64,000 nucleotides of DNA from Bacillus sanguinis (lineage in GTDB: Bacteria; Bacillota; Bacilli; Bacillales; Bacillaceae_G), in NCBI RefSeq assembly GCF_018332475.1, contig NZ_BOQB01000058.1, positions 1 through 64,000 of the forward strand. The letters are read 5' to 3'. Every line of letters begins with the position of its first letter. Within the stretch, counting starts at the first letter, position 1. The position numbers and the translations under genes are program-made. The notes beneath the pieces are model-generated. The model was given only the letters and a program-made list of their open reading frames with translations. It had not been told where the DNA came from and ran no database searches. Below are positions 16,629 through 24,682 of this stretch, one piece after another.

Positions 16629-16629
16629 A

Positions 16630-16673
16630 GTGAAATTTTAATCAGTGTTTTTTTGCTGCCCATAAATCGCAGT
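16630..16673 (+). repeat. shortened copy of a dispersed intergenic repeat
   Basis: Starts with GTGAAATTTTAATCAGTG (16630-16647) right after a stop codon and ends with CTGCCCATAAATCGCAG. The same two ends flank a longer element at 52505-52609, so this looks like an internally deleted copy. Confidence 0.55.
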
Positions 16674-16681
16674 ATAAAATA

Positions 16682-16697
16682 AATTACGGAGTGTAAT
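16682..16697 (+). promoter_or_regulatory. second TTACAC/GTGTAA-type site
   Basis: ATTACGGAGTGTAAT just before the start of the 127-residue membrane protein repeats the half-site of the regulator's own operator, though the left arm is shortened. It also overlaps the ribosome site region. Confidence 0.4.
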
Positions 16698-16701
16698 TCA
16701 A

Positions 16702-17085
16702 ATGAAAAAACAGAGGAATATTACCATTTTAAACACGATAATCATTAGCACGTTAGTATTCAATTTATTTATTTTCACATCAAGAATGAGCTTTTTACCT
16801 TGGTATATTGAAGATGGATGGGGCTATTTAGGATTATTATTTACATCCTTTATTTTCTTACTTTGCTTCCTTCAATCTTCGAAGCTTCATAAAAATGGAA
16901 ACTTAACTACACTACAAAAGTTTATTCCACTTGCTTCTGCCATACTTTCAATCTTCGTTCTTATCACTCCATCAAGTGATTTTATGACTGTATTAGCTAA
17001 TCTAATCAACACAACCATATTAACAATTTATATAACTGTATTTCAGACAACACCTAATGTAAGCAATAAGGAACTATTACATTAA
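16702..17085 (+). CDS. four-helix membrane protein
   Basis: A protein of 127 residues with four predicted transmembrane helices (about 8-27, 38-56, 70-90, 93-112) and short hydrophilic ends. No family recognised. It follows the XRE-type regulator gene after 73 bases on the same strand, with a matching operator half-site, and ends in a strong terminator, so regulator and membrane protein probably form one functional unit. Such pairs are frequent in Bacillus, but the role here is unknown. Confidence 0.72.
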   Translation: MKKQRNITILNTIIISTLVFNLFIFTSRMSFLPWYIEDGWGYLGLLFTSFIFLLCFLQSSKLHKNGNLTTLQKFIPLASAILSIFVLITPSSDFMTVLANLINTTILTIYITVFQTTPNVSNKELLH

Positions 17086-17124
17086 AAGGGAGAGTTATTT
17101 TACAAAATAACTCTCCCTTTTATA
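17084..17124. terminator. strong bidirectional terminator
   Basis: Perfect 18-bp stem (17084-17101 with 17104-17121) with a 2-base loop between the membrane protein gene and the convergent DedA gene. Confidence 0.85.
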
Positions 17125-17150
17125 TGCTCTCAATAAAACCTATCTTCTAT

Positions 17151-17750
17151 TTACTTACTCATCACCGTACTTCTTCTTTGCTTGTACAAATATGCTCCAC
17201 CCAGAGCAACAAAAACAAACCCGCCAAAATACACGCCATACTCTATTGCAATCGCTACAATTCTGTTAATATGTTGTCCAAATATAGAACCAAGCACAAA
17301 GTAAACGAGTGTCCAAACAAATCCTGTCGTATAGGAATACAAAGCATACATCTTAAATGACATGTTATTCATTCCAACTAAATACGGTACGATATGTCTT
17401 ACAACTGGTATGAAGTAACTTGTAACTAATGCATAATGACCATACTTCTCTACCATTTGTTGAGATTTCAAAAGATATTTCGCCTTTTTCTTTTTCATTA
17501 GCTTATCAAGTACTTTCGTACCAAATATTTTTCCTAATATATAGCCTACAGATAGCCCAGATACAACGCCTAAATAGGTTAATAAAAATGCAGGAATGAC
17601 ACTTAATATCCCTAGTGAAGAGACAAAACCACCGCTCATTACGATCATTTCATCTGGAATTGGCATACCGATAATACCTAACCATAAACAGAAAAATAGT
17701 GCCCAATAACCGTACTGTTCAATATAAGATAATAATTCATGCAATTCCAT
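17151..17750 (-). CDS. DedA family membrane protein
   Basis: A polytopic membrane protein of 199 residues of the DedA (SNARE-associated, VTT) superfamily, with GIIGMPIPDEMIVMSGG near 25-41 and the RHIVPYLVGMNNM segment near 118-130 carrying the conserved Arg and Pro. DedA proteins act in membrane lipid homeostasis; some flip undecaprenyl phosphate or phosphatidylethanolamine and support resistance to cationic peptides. It overlaps the upstream methyltransferase gene by one base (TAATG), so the pair is an operon. Promoter C places both in the same set as the module 1 transporter. Confidence 0.9.
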   Translation of the reverse strand: MELHELLSYIEQYGYWALFFCLWLGIIGMPIPDEMIVMSGGFVSSLGILSVIPAFLLTYLGVVSGLSVGYILGKIFGTKVLDKLMKKKKAKYLLKSQQMVEKYGHYALVTSYFIPVVRHIVPYLVGMNNMSFKMYALYSYTTGFVWTLVYFVLGSIFGQHINRIVAIAIEYGVYFGGFVFVALGGAYLYKQRRSTVMSK

Positions 17751-18328
17751 TATGCATACGCTCTCCTTAGCTCTTTTTTACAGCTAAAGACGTAAGCTGG
17801 TGGGAAATTGAGCCACACTTTTTCGAGCGTAATTTCAGGAAAGAAATGCTGTATAAATCCTTTTTTCACTAGTGAATATTGAAATGTAATAAATTCACCG
17901 TTCTCATGTATCGCTTCCATTACATTGTTTAAAATACGCTTTGAAACTTCTTCTGGTAAAGAAGTAAAAGGTAATCCCGATAAGACGTAATCAACGCGTT
18001 CTATATTGAATTCTTCCATATACTTCTTTATATTTTCAGCTGAACCGTGTACAACAATGACGTTCTGCTCATTCTTAAACTTTCTCGTTAACTCTTTGCA
18101 AAACACTTCATTAATTTCAATAAGAAGAAATATTGTCTCCTTTTTCTTTCTCTTCATAATTTCTCTCGTGAAAACCCCTGTACCAGGTCCTAGCTCTACG
18201 ATACATTTCGCTCTATTAAAATCAATTACATCTACCATTTTCTTTGCTAATATTTTTGAACTTGGCGCAATTGCACCAGTATGTTTCGGATGTTTAATAA
18301 ATTCATGTAAGAATGTTATGAGTTGCAT
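17750..18328 (-). CDS. SAM-dependent methyltransferase, phospholipid-methyltransferase-like
   Basis: A protein of 192 residues starting with FLHEFIKHPKHTGAIAPSS, typical of PmtA/KsgA-related methyltransferases, then motif I VELGPGTGVF (about 44-53), motif II LLIEIN and a post-motif LSGLPFTSLP in place of the NLPY of rRNA dimethylases. That pattern suggests phospholipid rather than rRNA methylation, but the substrate is unproved. I chose ATG 18328 because GGGGAGAGG precedes it. Coupled to the DedA gene, which also points to the membrane. Promoter C lies directly upstream with a short leader. Confidence 0.82.
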   Translation of the reverse strand: MQLITFLHEFIKHPKHTGAIAPSSKILAKKMVDVIDFNRAKCIVELGPGTGVFTREIMKRKKKETIFLLIEINEVFCKELTRKFKNEQNVIVVHGSAENIKKYMEEFNIERVDYVLSGLPFTSLPEEVSKRILNNVMEAIHENGEFITFQYSLVKKGFIQHFFPEITLEKVWLNFPPAYVFSCKKELRRAYA

Positions 18329-18371
18329 GTAACCCTCTCCCCATTCGTTCAATAGTTTTAACTTGTTTCTA

Positions 18372-18426
18372 AGTATAACTATCGTTTCTTAACAAAAATT
18401 GAGGAGATTTCTTAAGATTTTATGAA
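18372..18426 (-). promoter_or_regulatory. triple-element promoter C (methyltransferase-DedA)
   Basis: TTTCTTAA at 18385-18392 and 18408-18415, a degenerate third element at 18419-18426, and AGTATA (-10 complement) at 18372-18377. Steps 13, 23 and 11 match promoters A and B exactly. B and C also share TTTCTAAGTATA around the -10. Confidence 0.68.
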
Positions 18427-18478
18427 GAATGAAACATTTCGTATTCCATATATAAATACCTCTTTTATATTTATTAAT

Positions 18479-18710
18479 TTGGTATAATGGATATAAAAAG
18501 AAATTTTATGGAAGGTACTATCACTACGTCTATTTTCATACAACATCTGCGGAAATGAATCTGTAAATCGTCTTCCATACCTATCCAATATATGTAATTA
18601 TTTTTATGTAAATAAAAATTCAAATAACAAGAAATTTATATCCTATAGGAATGAATGTAGATCTAAGTATGAATATGTAGTATTTCAAAACTATTTAAAA
18701 GGAGAAAATA
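18479..18710 (+). promoter_or_regulatory. extended -10 promoter and long leader of AraC-type gene
   Basis: TGGTATAAT at 18480-18488 is a perfect extended -10. Transcription from it would give a leader of about 215 bases before ATG 18711. The leader holds the 8-bp inverted repeat TATGGAAG (18507-18514) with CTTCCATA (18572-18579). No known riboswitch is recognised in it. Confidence 0.45.
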
Positions 18711-19940
18711 ATGAATAATTCCATCGACCTACAGTACTTATGTAATCTTGTACATAGAACGTTTCATGTTCCTGTTCAATTTCTATCTACTGATAAAAAA
18801 ATTGTATATGAATCTACTTCTCATACGATTGGTAGTCCGTTTTATTCTTCTAAAGAAGAACATCTTAATGAAATTTATCAAGAAAACATTCCTTGTAATT
18901 TTCCAATTTTCAAAGGGAATAAGTATCTTGAGAATTTCATTAGCATCCATATAGCAGATCATGAACATATAAAAGGAACGATTATAATCGGCCCGACTAC
19001 TTATCCAAAAGTATCAGATGAAATGGCTATTAAACTTATGAAGTATTTCAACTGTAATAATAAAATGCAACAAGGAGTAGACTACTATCAATTTCTACCC
19101 GAGATAAAAAAAAGTACGTTAATTGATATAAGTATTTGGTTACATTACGTGATTTTCAATGAAAAATTAGATCACGATATTGTTTGGGAGAAAAATAAAT
19201 TACTAGAAGATGTTTCTTATAAAATTGTAAATCCTGATTTATACATTTCAAAACGTCGCCGGCATGATCCGCAAAATTATGACATATCATTGGAACGCAA
19301 ATTTTTTTCAGCCATTAAAGAAGGCAATAAAGAAAAAGTCATACAATATGCGTATTCATATCCACAAGAAGATGCAGCAATTTCCTCTACAGGAGATCAA
19401 CTTAGAAACCAAAAGAATAATGGCATTATCGCCATTACGCTTGCTATTCGATATGCGATAGACGGTAATCTTCCATCACATATTGCTTTTTCACTCGGTA
19501 CTTTATATATACAAACGATTGAAAAACTAGATAACATGTATTCCGTAAATAGGTTAATTGAAGATGCATTATGTACTTTTGCAGAACGTGTGAAAGAATA
19601 TCATAATCAAGCATATTCTAATTCCATTACTACGTGCCTCAATCATATTCACAAACATATTTACGATGAAATATCTCTGAATGATCTTGCTAACCTTTTA
19701 CATATTTCCCCTACTTATTTATCAAAACTATTTAAAAAAGAAGTGGGAATTCCTTTAATTGAATACATCCAGAGAGAACGAGTGGAAGAAGCTAAAAAAT
19801 TATTAACATTAACGACTTATCCATTATCAGATATTTGTGCCTGGCTTAATTTTAATGATCAAAGTTATTTCACGAGAGTCTTCAAAAAAATCACGAGTAT
19901 GACTCCTAGACAATATCGTGAAAATCATACTGTCATATAA
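18711..19940 (+). CDS. AraC-family regulator with N-terminal sensor domain
   Basis: A protein of 409 residues. The C-terminal 100 residues (about 305-405) carry the double helix-turn-helix of AraC/YesN type (LANLLHISPTYLSKLFKKEVG and LSDICAWLNFNDQSYFTRVFKK, ending TPRQYRE). The N-terminal part starts LQYLCNLVHRTFHVPVQFLSTD, resembling PocR/GAF-like ligand domains of Bacillus regulators. AAAAGGAGAAAATA precedes the start. It stands alone between the methyltransferase promoter and the YolD-like gene; targets are unknown. Confidence 0.85.
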   Translation: MNNSIDLQYLCNLVHRTFHVPVQFLSTDKKIVYESTSHTIGSPFYSSKEEHLNEIYQENIPCNFPIFKGNKYLENFISIHIADHEHIKGTIIIGPTTYPKVSDEMAIKLMKYFNCNNKMQQGVDYYQFLPEIKKSTLIDISIWLHYVIFNEKLDHDIVWEKNKLLEDVSYKIVNPDLYISKRRRHDPQNYDISLERKFFSAIKEGNKEKVIQYAYSYPQEDAAISSTGDQLRNQKNNGIIAITLAIRYAIDGNLPSHIAFSLGTLYIQTIEKLDNMYSVNRLIEDALCTFAERVKEYHNQAYSNSITTCLNHIHKHIYDEISLNDLANLLHISPTYLSKLFKKEVGIPLIEYIQRERVEEAKKLLTLTTYPLSDICAWLNFNDQSYFTRVFKKITSMTPRQYRENHTVI

Positions 19941-20228
19941 AAATGCTTGCTTAATAGAAGGTGAGATAGTTGTCATACTAGTTCACCTTCATCACATCGA
20001 TTTATTCCCCTTAATAAAGTTTTAATCCCATTCAAAAAAGTACAAGAATGACAAATAAGTACTATAAATAAGTGAATGAATTTGATAATTTTTTAGTACT
20101 AAGTAAATTCGTCTTCCAATCATACATAATAAAACGAACATAAGGTACTTATGAATTATCAGTAGTAGCTACTTCTATAATGATTAACTTTCCTATATAG
20201 AAAATATATTGTTAGGAGAATAGAAAGC
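19941..20228. other. intergenic region before YolD-like gene
   Basis: Contains GAAGGTGA and TCACCTTC arms (about 19960-19989), a weak hairpin without T-run after the AraC-type gene, then AT-rich sequence with several AGTACT/TACTT motifs. No gene or clear promoter seen. Confidence 0.4.
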
Positions 20229-20498
20229 ATGAGTAGTACAAAAATATCAAAATCGACTGAGATAAAAGAATCGCGAAAAGTATCACCATATGATGATAGA
20301 GACAGAATTGAAGATATTTTATTACGCTCTTTCATTTCAGAAAAAGAAATATTGATCACTTATTATAAAAATGGTTATTTCCCTACAAGTTATATGACTG
20401 TAATGGAATTAAATCCTTTGAAGCGTTCTTTAATATGCATAGATGCCTTTGACCGAAAACACACTTTTAGTTTCATCGACATAATCGATGCGCGTTAA
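20229..20498 (+). CDS. YolD-like protein
   Basis: A protein of 89 residues. The C-terminal 55 (EKEILITYYKNGYF...LICID...FSFIDIIDAR) follow the YolD-like pattern: a short beta strand, G-Y turn, then an I-x-x-ID strand and a final I-x-x-IID motif. YolD proteins often accompany UV-damage-repair (UvrX-type) polymerase genes, but none is next to it here. The N-terminus is polar and probably flexible. TTAGGAGAATAGAAAGC precedes ATG 20229. Function unknown. Confidence 0.6.
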   Translation: MSSTKISKSTEIKESRKVSPYDDRDRIEDILLRSFISEKEILITYYKNGYFPTSYMTVMELNPLKRSLICIDAFDRKHTFSFIDIIDAR

Positions 20499-20531
20499 TT
20501 ATCTCTTCCTTTTATTCGTACTTAAAACGCA

Positions 20532-20576
20532 AAAAAGCCATTTACCTCATAAAAAATTTGGTAAATGGCTTTTTAA
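20532..20576. terminator. bidirectional terminator
   Basis: Perfect 15-bp stem (20532-20546 with 20560-20574), 13-base loop, between the YolD-like gene and the convergent module 2 permease. Confidence 0.85.
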
Positions 20577-20595
20577 TTTTTCACAGCTTCACTTA

Positions 20596-22545
20596 TTATT
20601 TCGCACTCACAATCTTATAATAAGAGCGAACTGTTAAGAAGTAATATCCAATATAAATGACACCGTATACTCCGATACTAATTAGGAGTGGGATCATGAT
20701 TTCATACGGTAATATGTTTCCTAAACCTTTTAGTGCAAACAAGCTGTGCAAAATTCCGATTACTAACGGGATTGCAAAGATAAAGCTTACTTGTTTTGCG
20801 ATAGCTTTCTTCATCTCTTGCTTCGTTACACCGACTTTATGAAGGACAACGTAACGATCACGGTCAGCACTTGCTTCTGTAAGCTGCTTGAAGTAAATGA
20901 TTGAACCTGTCGCTAATAGGAATACTAATCCTAAAAATAGTCCGATGAACATCATTAAACCTGTCGTTTCAAGTCCCATTTGGAATCCTGTATAGAAATC
21001 ATGAAATGGTTTTAAAATTTCTGATTCACCAGCTGGCATAACGCTTGCTAATTTCGCTGTTAACTCTTTACTATTTCGCTCACCTTTTACATCAATATTT
21101 TTTACAATGCGCGTTTCGTTTACTTGTTTCGCCTGCTCATATGTTTGATCTGGAACGATTACAAATAGTTCATTTAAGTTTGTAACACTTCTACTATTTA
21201 CACCCTTAATCTTTAACTCTTTCGATTCATTTCCAACAGGGAATACAGCTGTATTTCCTGTGTAAAGAGGACCAAAATCAAGTGTTTCAATATATAAGCT
21301 ATCGTATACAAAAGCTTCATTCGCACTTAAATTTACAGGTTCTATATCTAAATGTTTCGCGATTGTATTAAAGTTTGATTGAGAAATAAGCTGGTACTGC
21401 TTCGTAACATTATAGTATGTGTTCAGAACTTGATCCGCTCTTTCACCTTTAAATGTTCCTTTCACAGGAATCATTTCAAATTCTGATTCATATGTCACTG
21501 GATGATTATTCTTTTCTCCAGCAAGTATTTCATTTACTTTTTTATCTAATGCTTCATCTTTTTTCTCATATGAATAACTATACGGTGCAGCCACTTTTGA
21601 TTGCGTGAATGTATTGTAATACATCGTAACTGACGTACCAACCGCCGTTAATGTTACTGCACTTAAAATCGCAATTGTCGCAAGTGATTTCGCATTTCCT
21701 TTAATGCGATAGAGTAACTGTGATGTCGTTACCATATTCATACCGTTATAAAACGCTGACTTATTATTTCTCGCGCGTTTCAATACAAATACTGTGAAGA
21801 ACATGAACAACAAATAAGTTCCTGCTACTGTCGCTAATAAAATGTATAATGCAACGACCATAAAGTCTGCATACATAACTGCTTTCATGTACATTAACGC
21901 TAAGAAATAACCTGAACCGATTAAGAAAACTGAAATTAATGCCATAATAACAGAGCCCTTCGGCATTGCTTCTCCTTCACGTTCTGCACGGAAAAGTTCA
22001 ATTAGCTTGAATCGATAAATTAAACGATATCCTTGAAGTGATGTATATAAAATAATCACAAAGAAAATAATTGCTGTATCAACAATTGCAGCCATTGGTA
22101 CTTCAAAATGTACATTTAATTTTAATCCCATCATGCTTACTAGCAGCTCAAGGAATAGTTTTGAAAGGACACTACCAATCGCAATCCCGATAATTAAAGA
22201 CATTAATCCCATTAACATATTTTCATAAAAGAGCATTTTACCAATCTGTCTTTTACGAATACCTAATAAAGAATATAACCCAACTTCTTTTTTACGTTTT
22301 CTTGTAAAGAAACCGTTCGAATATATAATAAACACCGCTACGAAAATAATAAGCATCACACTGGAAACTTGGAATGCCCCGCTAATTTTTTTAGAAGCTT
22401 CCGCTGCTTTTTCCATTTGTGAATTATATTGCAGTGCTTTAAATGTAAAGTAAATAACGATACTAAAAATCATAGATGCAAAATATACAAAGTAGTCTTT
22501 AAAGTTCCGCTGTATGTTGCGGAGGGCAATGCTAGATAAGGTCAT
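20596..22545 (-). CDS. BceB-like ABC transporter permease (module 2)
   Basis: A membrane protein of 649 residues, closely similar along its whole length to the module 1 permease (conserved N-terminus, RKRKKEVGLYSLLGIRKRQIGKM segment and C-terminal helices). The extracellular domain at about residues 315-525 differs most, which suggests a different peptide specificity after duplication. GGAGGTATGGCTG precedes ATG 22545, within the ATPase gene end. The two tandem BceR-type promoters upstream should make it inducible by the BceRS-like system encoded in the opposite direction. Confidence 0.94.
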   Translation of the reverse strand: MTLSSIALRNIQRNFKDYFVYFASMIFSIVIYFTFKALQYNSQMEKAAEASKKISGAFQVSSVMLIIFVAVFIIYSNGFFTRKRKKEVGLYSLLGIRKRQIGKMLFYENMLMGLMSLIIGIAIGSVLSKLFLELLVSMMGLKLNVHFEVPMAAIVDTAIIFFVIILYTSLQGYRLIYRFKLIELFRAEREGEAMPKGSVIMALISVFLIGSGYFLALMYMKAVMYADFMVVALYILLATVAGTYLLFMFFTVFVLKRARNNKSAFYNGMNMVTTSQLLYRIKGNAKSLATIAILSAVTLTAVGTSVTMYYNTFTQSKVAAPYSYSYEKKDEALDKKVNEILAGEKNNHPVTYESEFEMIPVKGTFKGERADQVLNTYYNVTKQYQLISQSNFNTIAKHLDIEPVNLSANEAFVYDSLYIETLDFGPLYTGNTAVFPVGNESKELKIKGVNSRSVTNLNELFVIVPDQTYEQAKQVNETRIVKNIDVKGERNSKELTAKLASVMPAGESEILKPFHDFYTGFQMGLETTGLMMFIGLFLGLVFLLATGSIIYFKQLTEASADRDRYVVLHKVGVTKQEMKKAIAKQVSFIFAIPLVIGILHSLFALKGLGNILPYEIMIPLLISIGVYGVIYIGYYFLTVRSYYKIVSAK

Positions 22546-23302
22546 CAGCCATACCTCCGGAAATAGAAGACATTACGTCAACGACTTGTTGGAAGAACTG
22601 TTTACGCGTTAACTCGCCGCGGTGCAATTCTTTATATAACTCACCATCTTTAATGAAAATAACTCGCTTACAGTAACTTGCTGCAAATGCATCGTGCGTT
22701 ACCATTAAAATTGTAGAGTTATCATACTCATTTAACGACTTCATACTTTCAAGTAAATCTGTTGCTGATTTAGAATCCAGTGCTCCGGTTGGCTCGTCCC
22801 CGAAAATCATACTTGGATTTGTAACGATTGCACGTGATGCCGCGCATCTTTGCTTCTGTCCACCAGATACTTGATATGGGAACTGACTTAAAATATGATC
22901 GATACCGAACTTTTTCGAGATTTCAAGAACGCGGCGATCAATTTCATTTGCCTTTACTTTCGATAACGCAAGAGGTAACGCAATGTTCTCTTTTACCGTT
23001 AACGTATCTAATAAGTTATAATCTTGGAAAATGAAACCTAAATGATCGCGGCGGAATAACGCTAACTTATCATCATTCATTTTCACGATATCTTTTCCAT
23101 CAATTAAAATTTCACCGTTCGTCGCATTATCAATTGTAGAAAGAACGTTTAGTAAAGTCGTCTTACCAGAACCAGAAGGTCCCATAATTCCAACGAACTC
23201 ACCTTCTTTTACTTGTAAGTTAATACCTTTTAACGCTGCAAATTTATTACCACCCGTGTCATATACTTTTTCAATATTTTTTGCTTCTAACACTGTTTTC
23301 AT
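22532..23302 (-). CDS. BceA-like ABC transporter ATPase (module 2)
   Basis: A protein of 256 residues from ATG 23302, where GAGGGATGTCGAG is a fair ribosome site; the frame extends to 23317 without one. Walker A GPSGSGKT (about 41-48), signature SGGQ and Walker B GDEPTGALD are intact. It is highly similar to the module 1 ATPase and overlaps its permease by 14 bases, so modules 1 and 2 arose by duplication of the pair. Expression is predicted from promoters P1 and P2 just upstream. Confidence 0.95.
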   Translation of the reverse strand: MKTVLEAKNIEKVYDTGGNKFAALKGINLQVKEGEFVGIMGPSGSGKTTLLNVLSTIDNATNGEILIDGKDIVKMNDDKLALFRRDHLGFIFQDYNLLDTLTVKENIALPLALSKVKANEIDRRVLEISKKFGIDHILSQFPYQVSGGQKQRCAASRAIVTNPSMIFGDEPTGALDSKSATDLLESMKSLNEYDNSTILMVTHDAFAASYCKRVIFIKDGELYKELHRGELTRKQFFQQVVDVMSSISGGMADDLI

Positions 23303-23337
23303 CTCGACATCCCTCATTTCATCTATTCTCTATTTTC

Positions 23338-23402
23338 ACTATATACATTCTCTACTCTTGCCACTATCGATGTTTCTTACACAAACATGACAGTTATGTA
23401 AG
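23338..23402 (-). promoter_or_regulatory. BceR-type promoter P1 of module 2
   Basis: Box arms CTTACA (23376-23381) and TGTAAG (23397-23402) 15 bases apart, core 23388-23401 (TGACA-N4-TGTAA on the plus strand). On the minus strand follow 9 bases, TAGTGG as weak -35 (23361-23366), 17 bases and TATAGT as -10 (23338-23343). Confidence 0.75.
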
Positions 23403-23454
23403 GCCGGTGAGCAAAGAAATCAAAATTTAACCTAATGAATCAAAGTACTTTGTT

Positions 23455-23519
23455 ACTATAACATTGGGATATCATGCCATCCATTCATTCTCCTTACAGG
23501 AACATTACAATTTTGTAAG
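23455..23519 (-). promoter_or_regulatory. BceR-type promoter P2 of module 2
   Basis: Box arms CTTACA (23493-23498) and TGTAAG (23514-23519), core TTACA-N4-TGTAA at 23505-23518, then on the minus strand 9 bases, TGGATG (23478-23483), 17 bases and TATAGT (23455-23460). Same geometry as P1, 117 bases upstream of it. Confidence 0.72.
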
Positions 23520-23607
23520 GTAAAAAATGCACCTACAAAGTTGTGCACGAAATGTCGGATGGAACTATTTCGTTCCTGCTATTCTATTTAACAAGGAGGT
23601 TATGGTT

Positions 23608-24480
23608 ATGGATTCACTTAAAAACATGAATGCGGCAATGCAGTATATTGAAGACAACCTTACACATGAAATTGATTTTAAGGAAGTCGCAAAAATAGCT
23701 TACTGCTCCGAGTATCATTTCAAAAGAATGTTTTCTTTCCTAGCTGGCATATCACTATCAGAATATATTCGCTGTAGACGTCTTACTCTCGCTGCTTTTG
23801 AACTAAAAAATAGCGGTGCGAAAGTCATTGATGTCGCCATAAAATATGGCTACAATTCACCAGATTCATTCTCTCGTGCGTTTCAAAACTTGCACGGCAT
23901 AACACCTTCAGAGGCCCGAAATAGTAATCATTCTTTAAAAGCTTATTCACCCATGACCTTCCAATTATCCATTCAAGGAGGACATGAAATGAACTATCGA
24001 ATTGAAGAAAAAGAACCATTTCAAATTATAGGTATTACAAAACGAGTACCAATCGTTTTTAACGGTGTAAATGAAGAAATCGCTTCTATGTGGAAAAGTT
24101 TAAATCCAGAGGCTATTCAAACATTAAAGTCCCTTTCAAACATGGAACCTACTGGAATCATTAGTGCTTCTACTAACTTTTCTGAAGGAAGAATGGAGGA
24201 AAAAGGCGAACTCGATCACTACATTGGAGTAGCCACAACGAAAGATTGCCCAGAGCAATTCGCGCAACTTAAAGTTGCAGCTTCAACATGGGCTGTATTT
24301 GAAGCTGTCGGTCCATTTCCTGAAACATTACAAAATGTATGGGGACGCATTTATTCCGAATGGTTTCCTTCCTCAAACTATGAACTAGCGGAAGGACCGG
24401 AAATATTGTGGAATGAACAGAAAGATATATCTTCTCCAAACTTTAAAAGTGAAATTTGGATACCGGTTTTGAAGAAATAA
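23608..24480 (+). CDS. AraC-family regulator with GyrI-like effector domain
   Basis: A protein of 290 residues from ATG 23608 (AAGGAGG eight bases upstream; the open frame extends back to 23527 without a ribosome site). Residues 1-110 form an AraC helix-turn-helix domain ([24 protein letters not shown], ending ITPSEAR). Residues about 130-290 match the GyrI-like/BltR effector-binding fold that binds hydrophobic drugs or lipids. Such proteins activate efflux or detoxification genes. It is divergent from the module 2 transporter, but the BceR-type boxes between them point away from it, so it is probably regulated separately. Confidence 0.87.
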   Translation: MDSLKNMNAAMQYIEDNLTHEIDFKEVAKIAYCSEYHFKRMFSFLAGISLSEYIRCRRLTLAAFELKNSGAKVIDVAIKYGYNSPDSFSRAFQNLHGITPSEARNSNHSLKAYSPMTFQLSIQGGHEMNYRIEEKEPFQIIGITKRVPIVFNGVNEEIASMWKSLNPEAIQTLKSLSNMEPTGIISASTNFSEGRMEEKGELDHYIGVATTKDCPEQFAQLKVAASTWAVFEAVGPFPETLQNVWGRIYSEWFPSSNYELAEGPEILWNEQKDISSPNFKSEIWIPVLKK

Positions 24481-24484
24481 AAAT

Positions 24485-24521
24485 AAAGCTGCTTTTCCTT
24501 TTAAGGAAGGGCAGCTTTGTT
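24485..24521 (+). terminator. terminator of AraC-GyrI gene
   Basis: Outer stem AAAGCTGC/GCAGCTTT (24485-24492 with 24511-24518) and an inner CCTT/AAGG pairing, followed by GTTTT. Confidence 0.75.
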
Positions 24522-24682
24522 TTACATTTTAGTTCTTTTCAATTGTCAATTATATATAGGCCCTTTTTACTTTTTACACTTTTGCCCTATACTGTTTATT
24601 AGCTTATCTTTCAACATAATGAAAAGACTTGAAACACATGATACACTATATCTACAATTGTTTTTTTAGGAGGAATATACAT

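Noticed and set aside
15196-18426. PhoP (phosphate) boxes as explanation for the TTTCTTAA elements
   Set aside because: PhoP sites are TT(A/T)ACA repeats every 11 bases; the elements here differ in sequence and include a 23-base step, and no phosphate genes are involved.
23455-23607. BceR-type box P2 as operator of the AraC-GyrI regulator gene
   Set aside because: In the plus direction neither the 9-base gap motif nor a matching -35/-10 pair is present, whereas the minus direction gives TATAGT at the exact expected distance.
24541-24600. BceR-type box upstream of the BceRS-like genes
   Set aside because: TTACA-N4-TG is present but the second half-site lacks TAA and the outer arms are missing.
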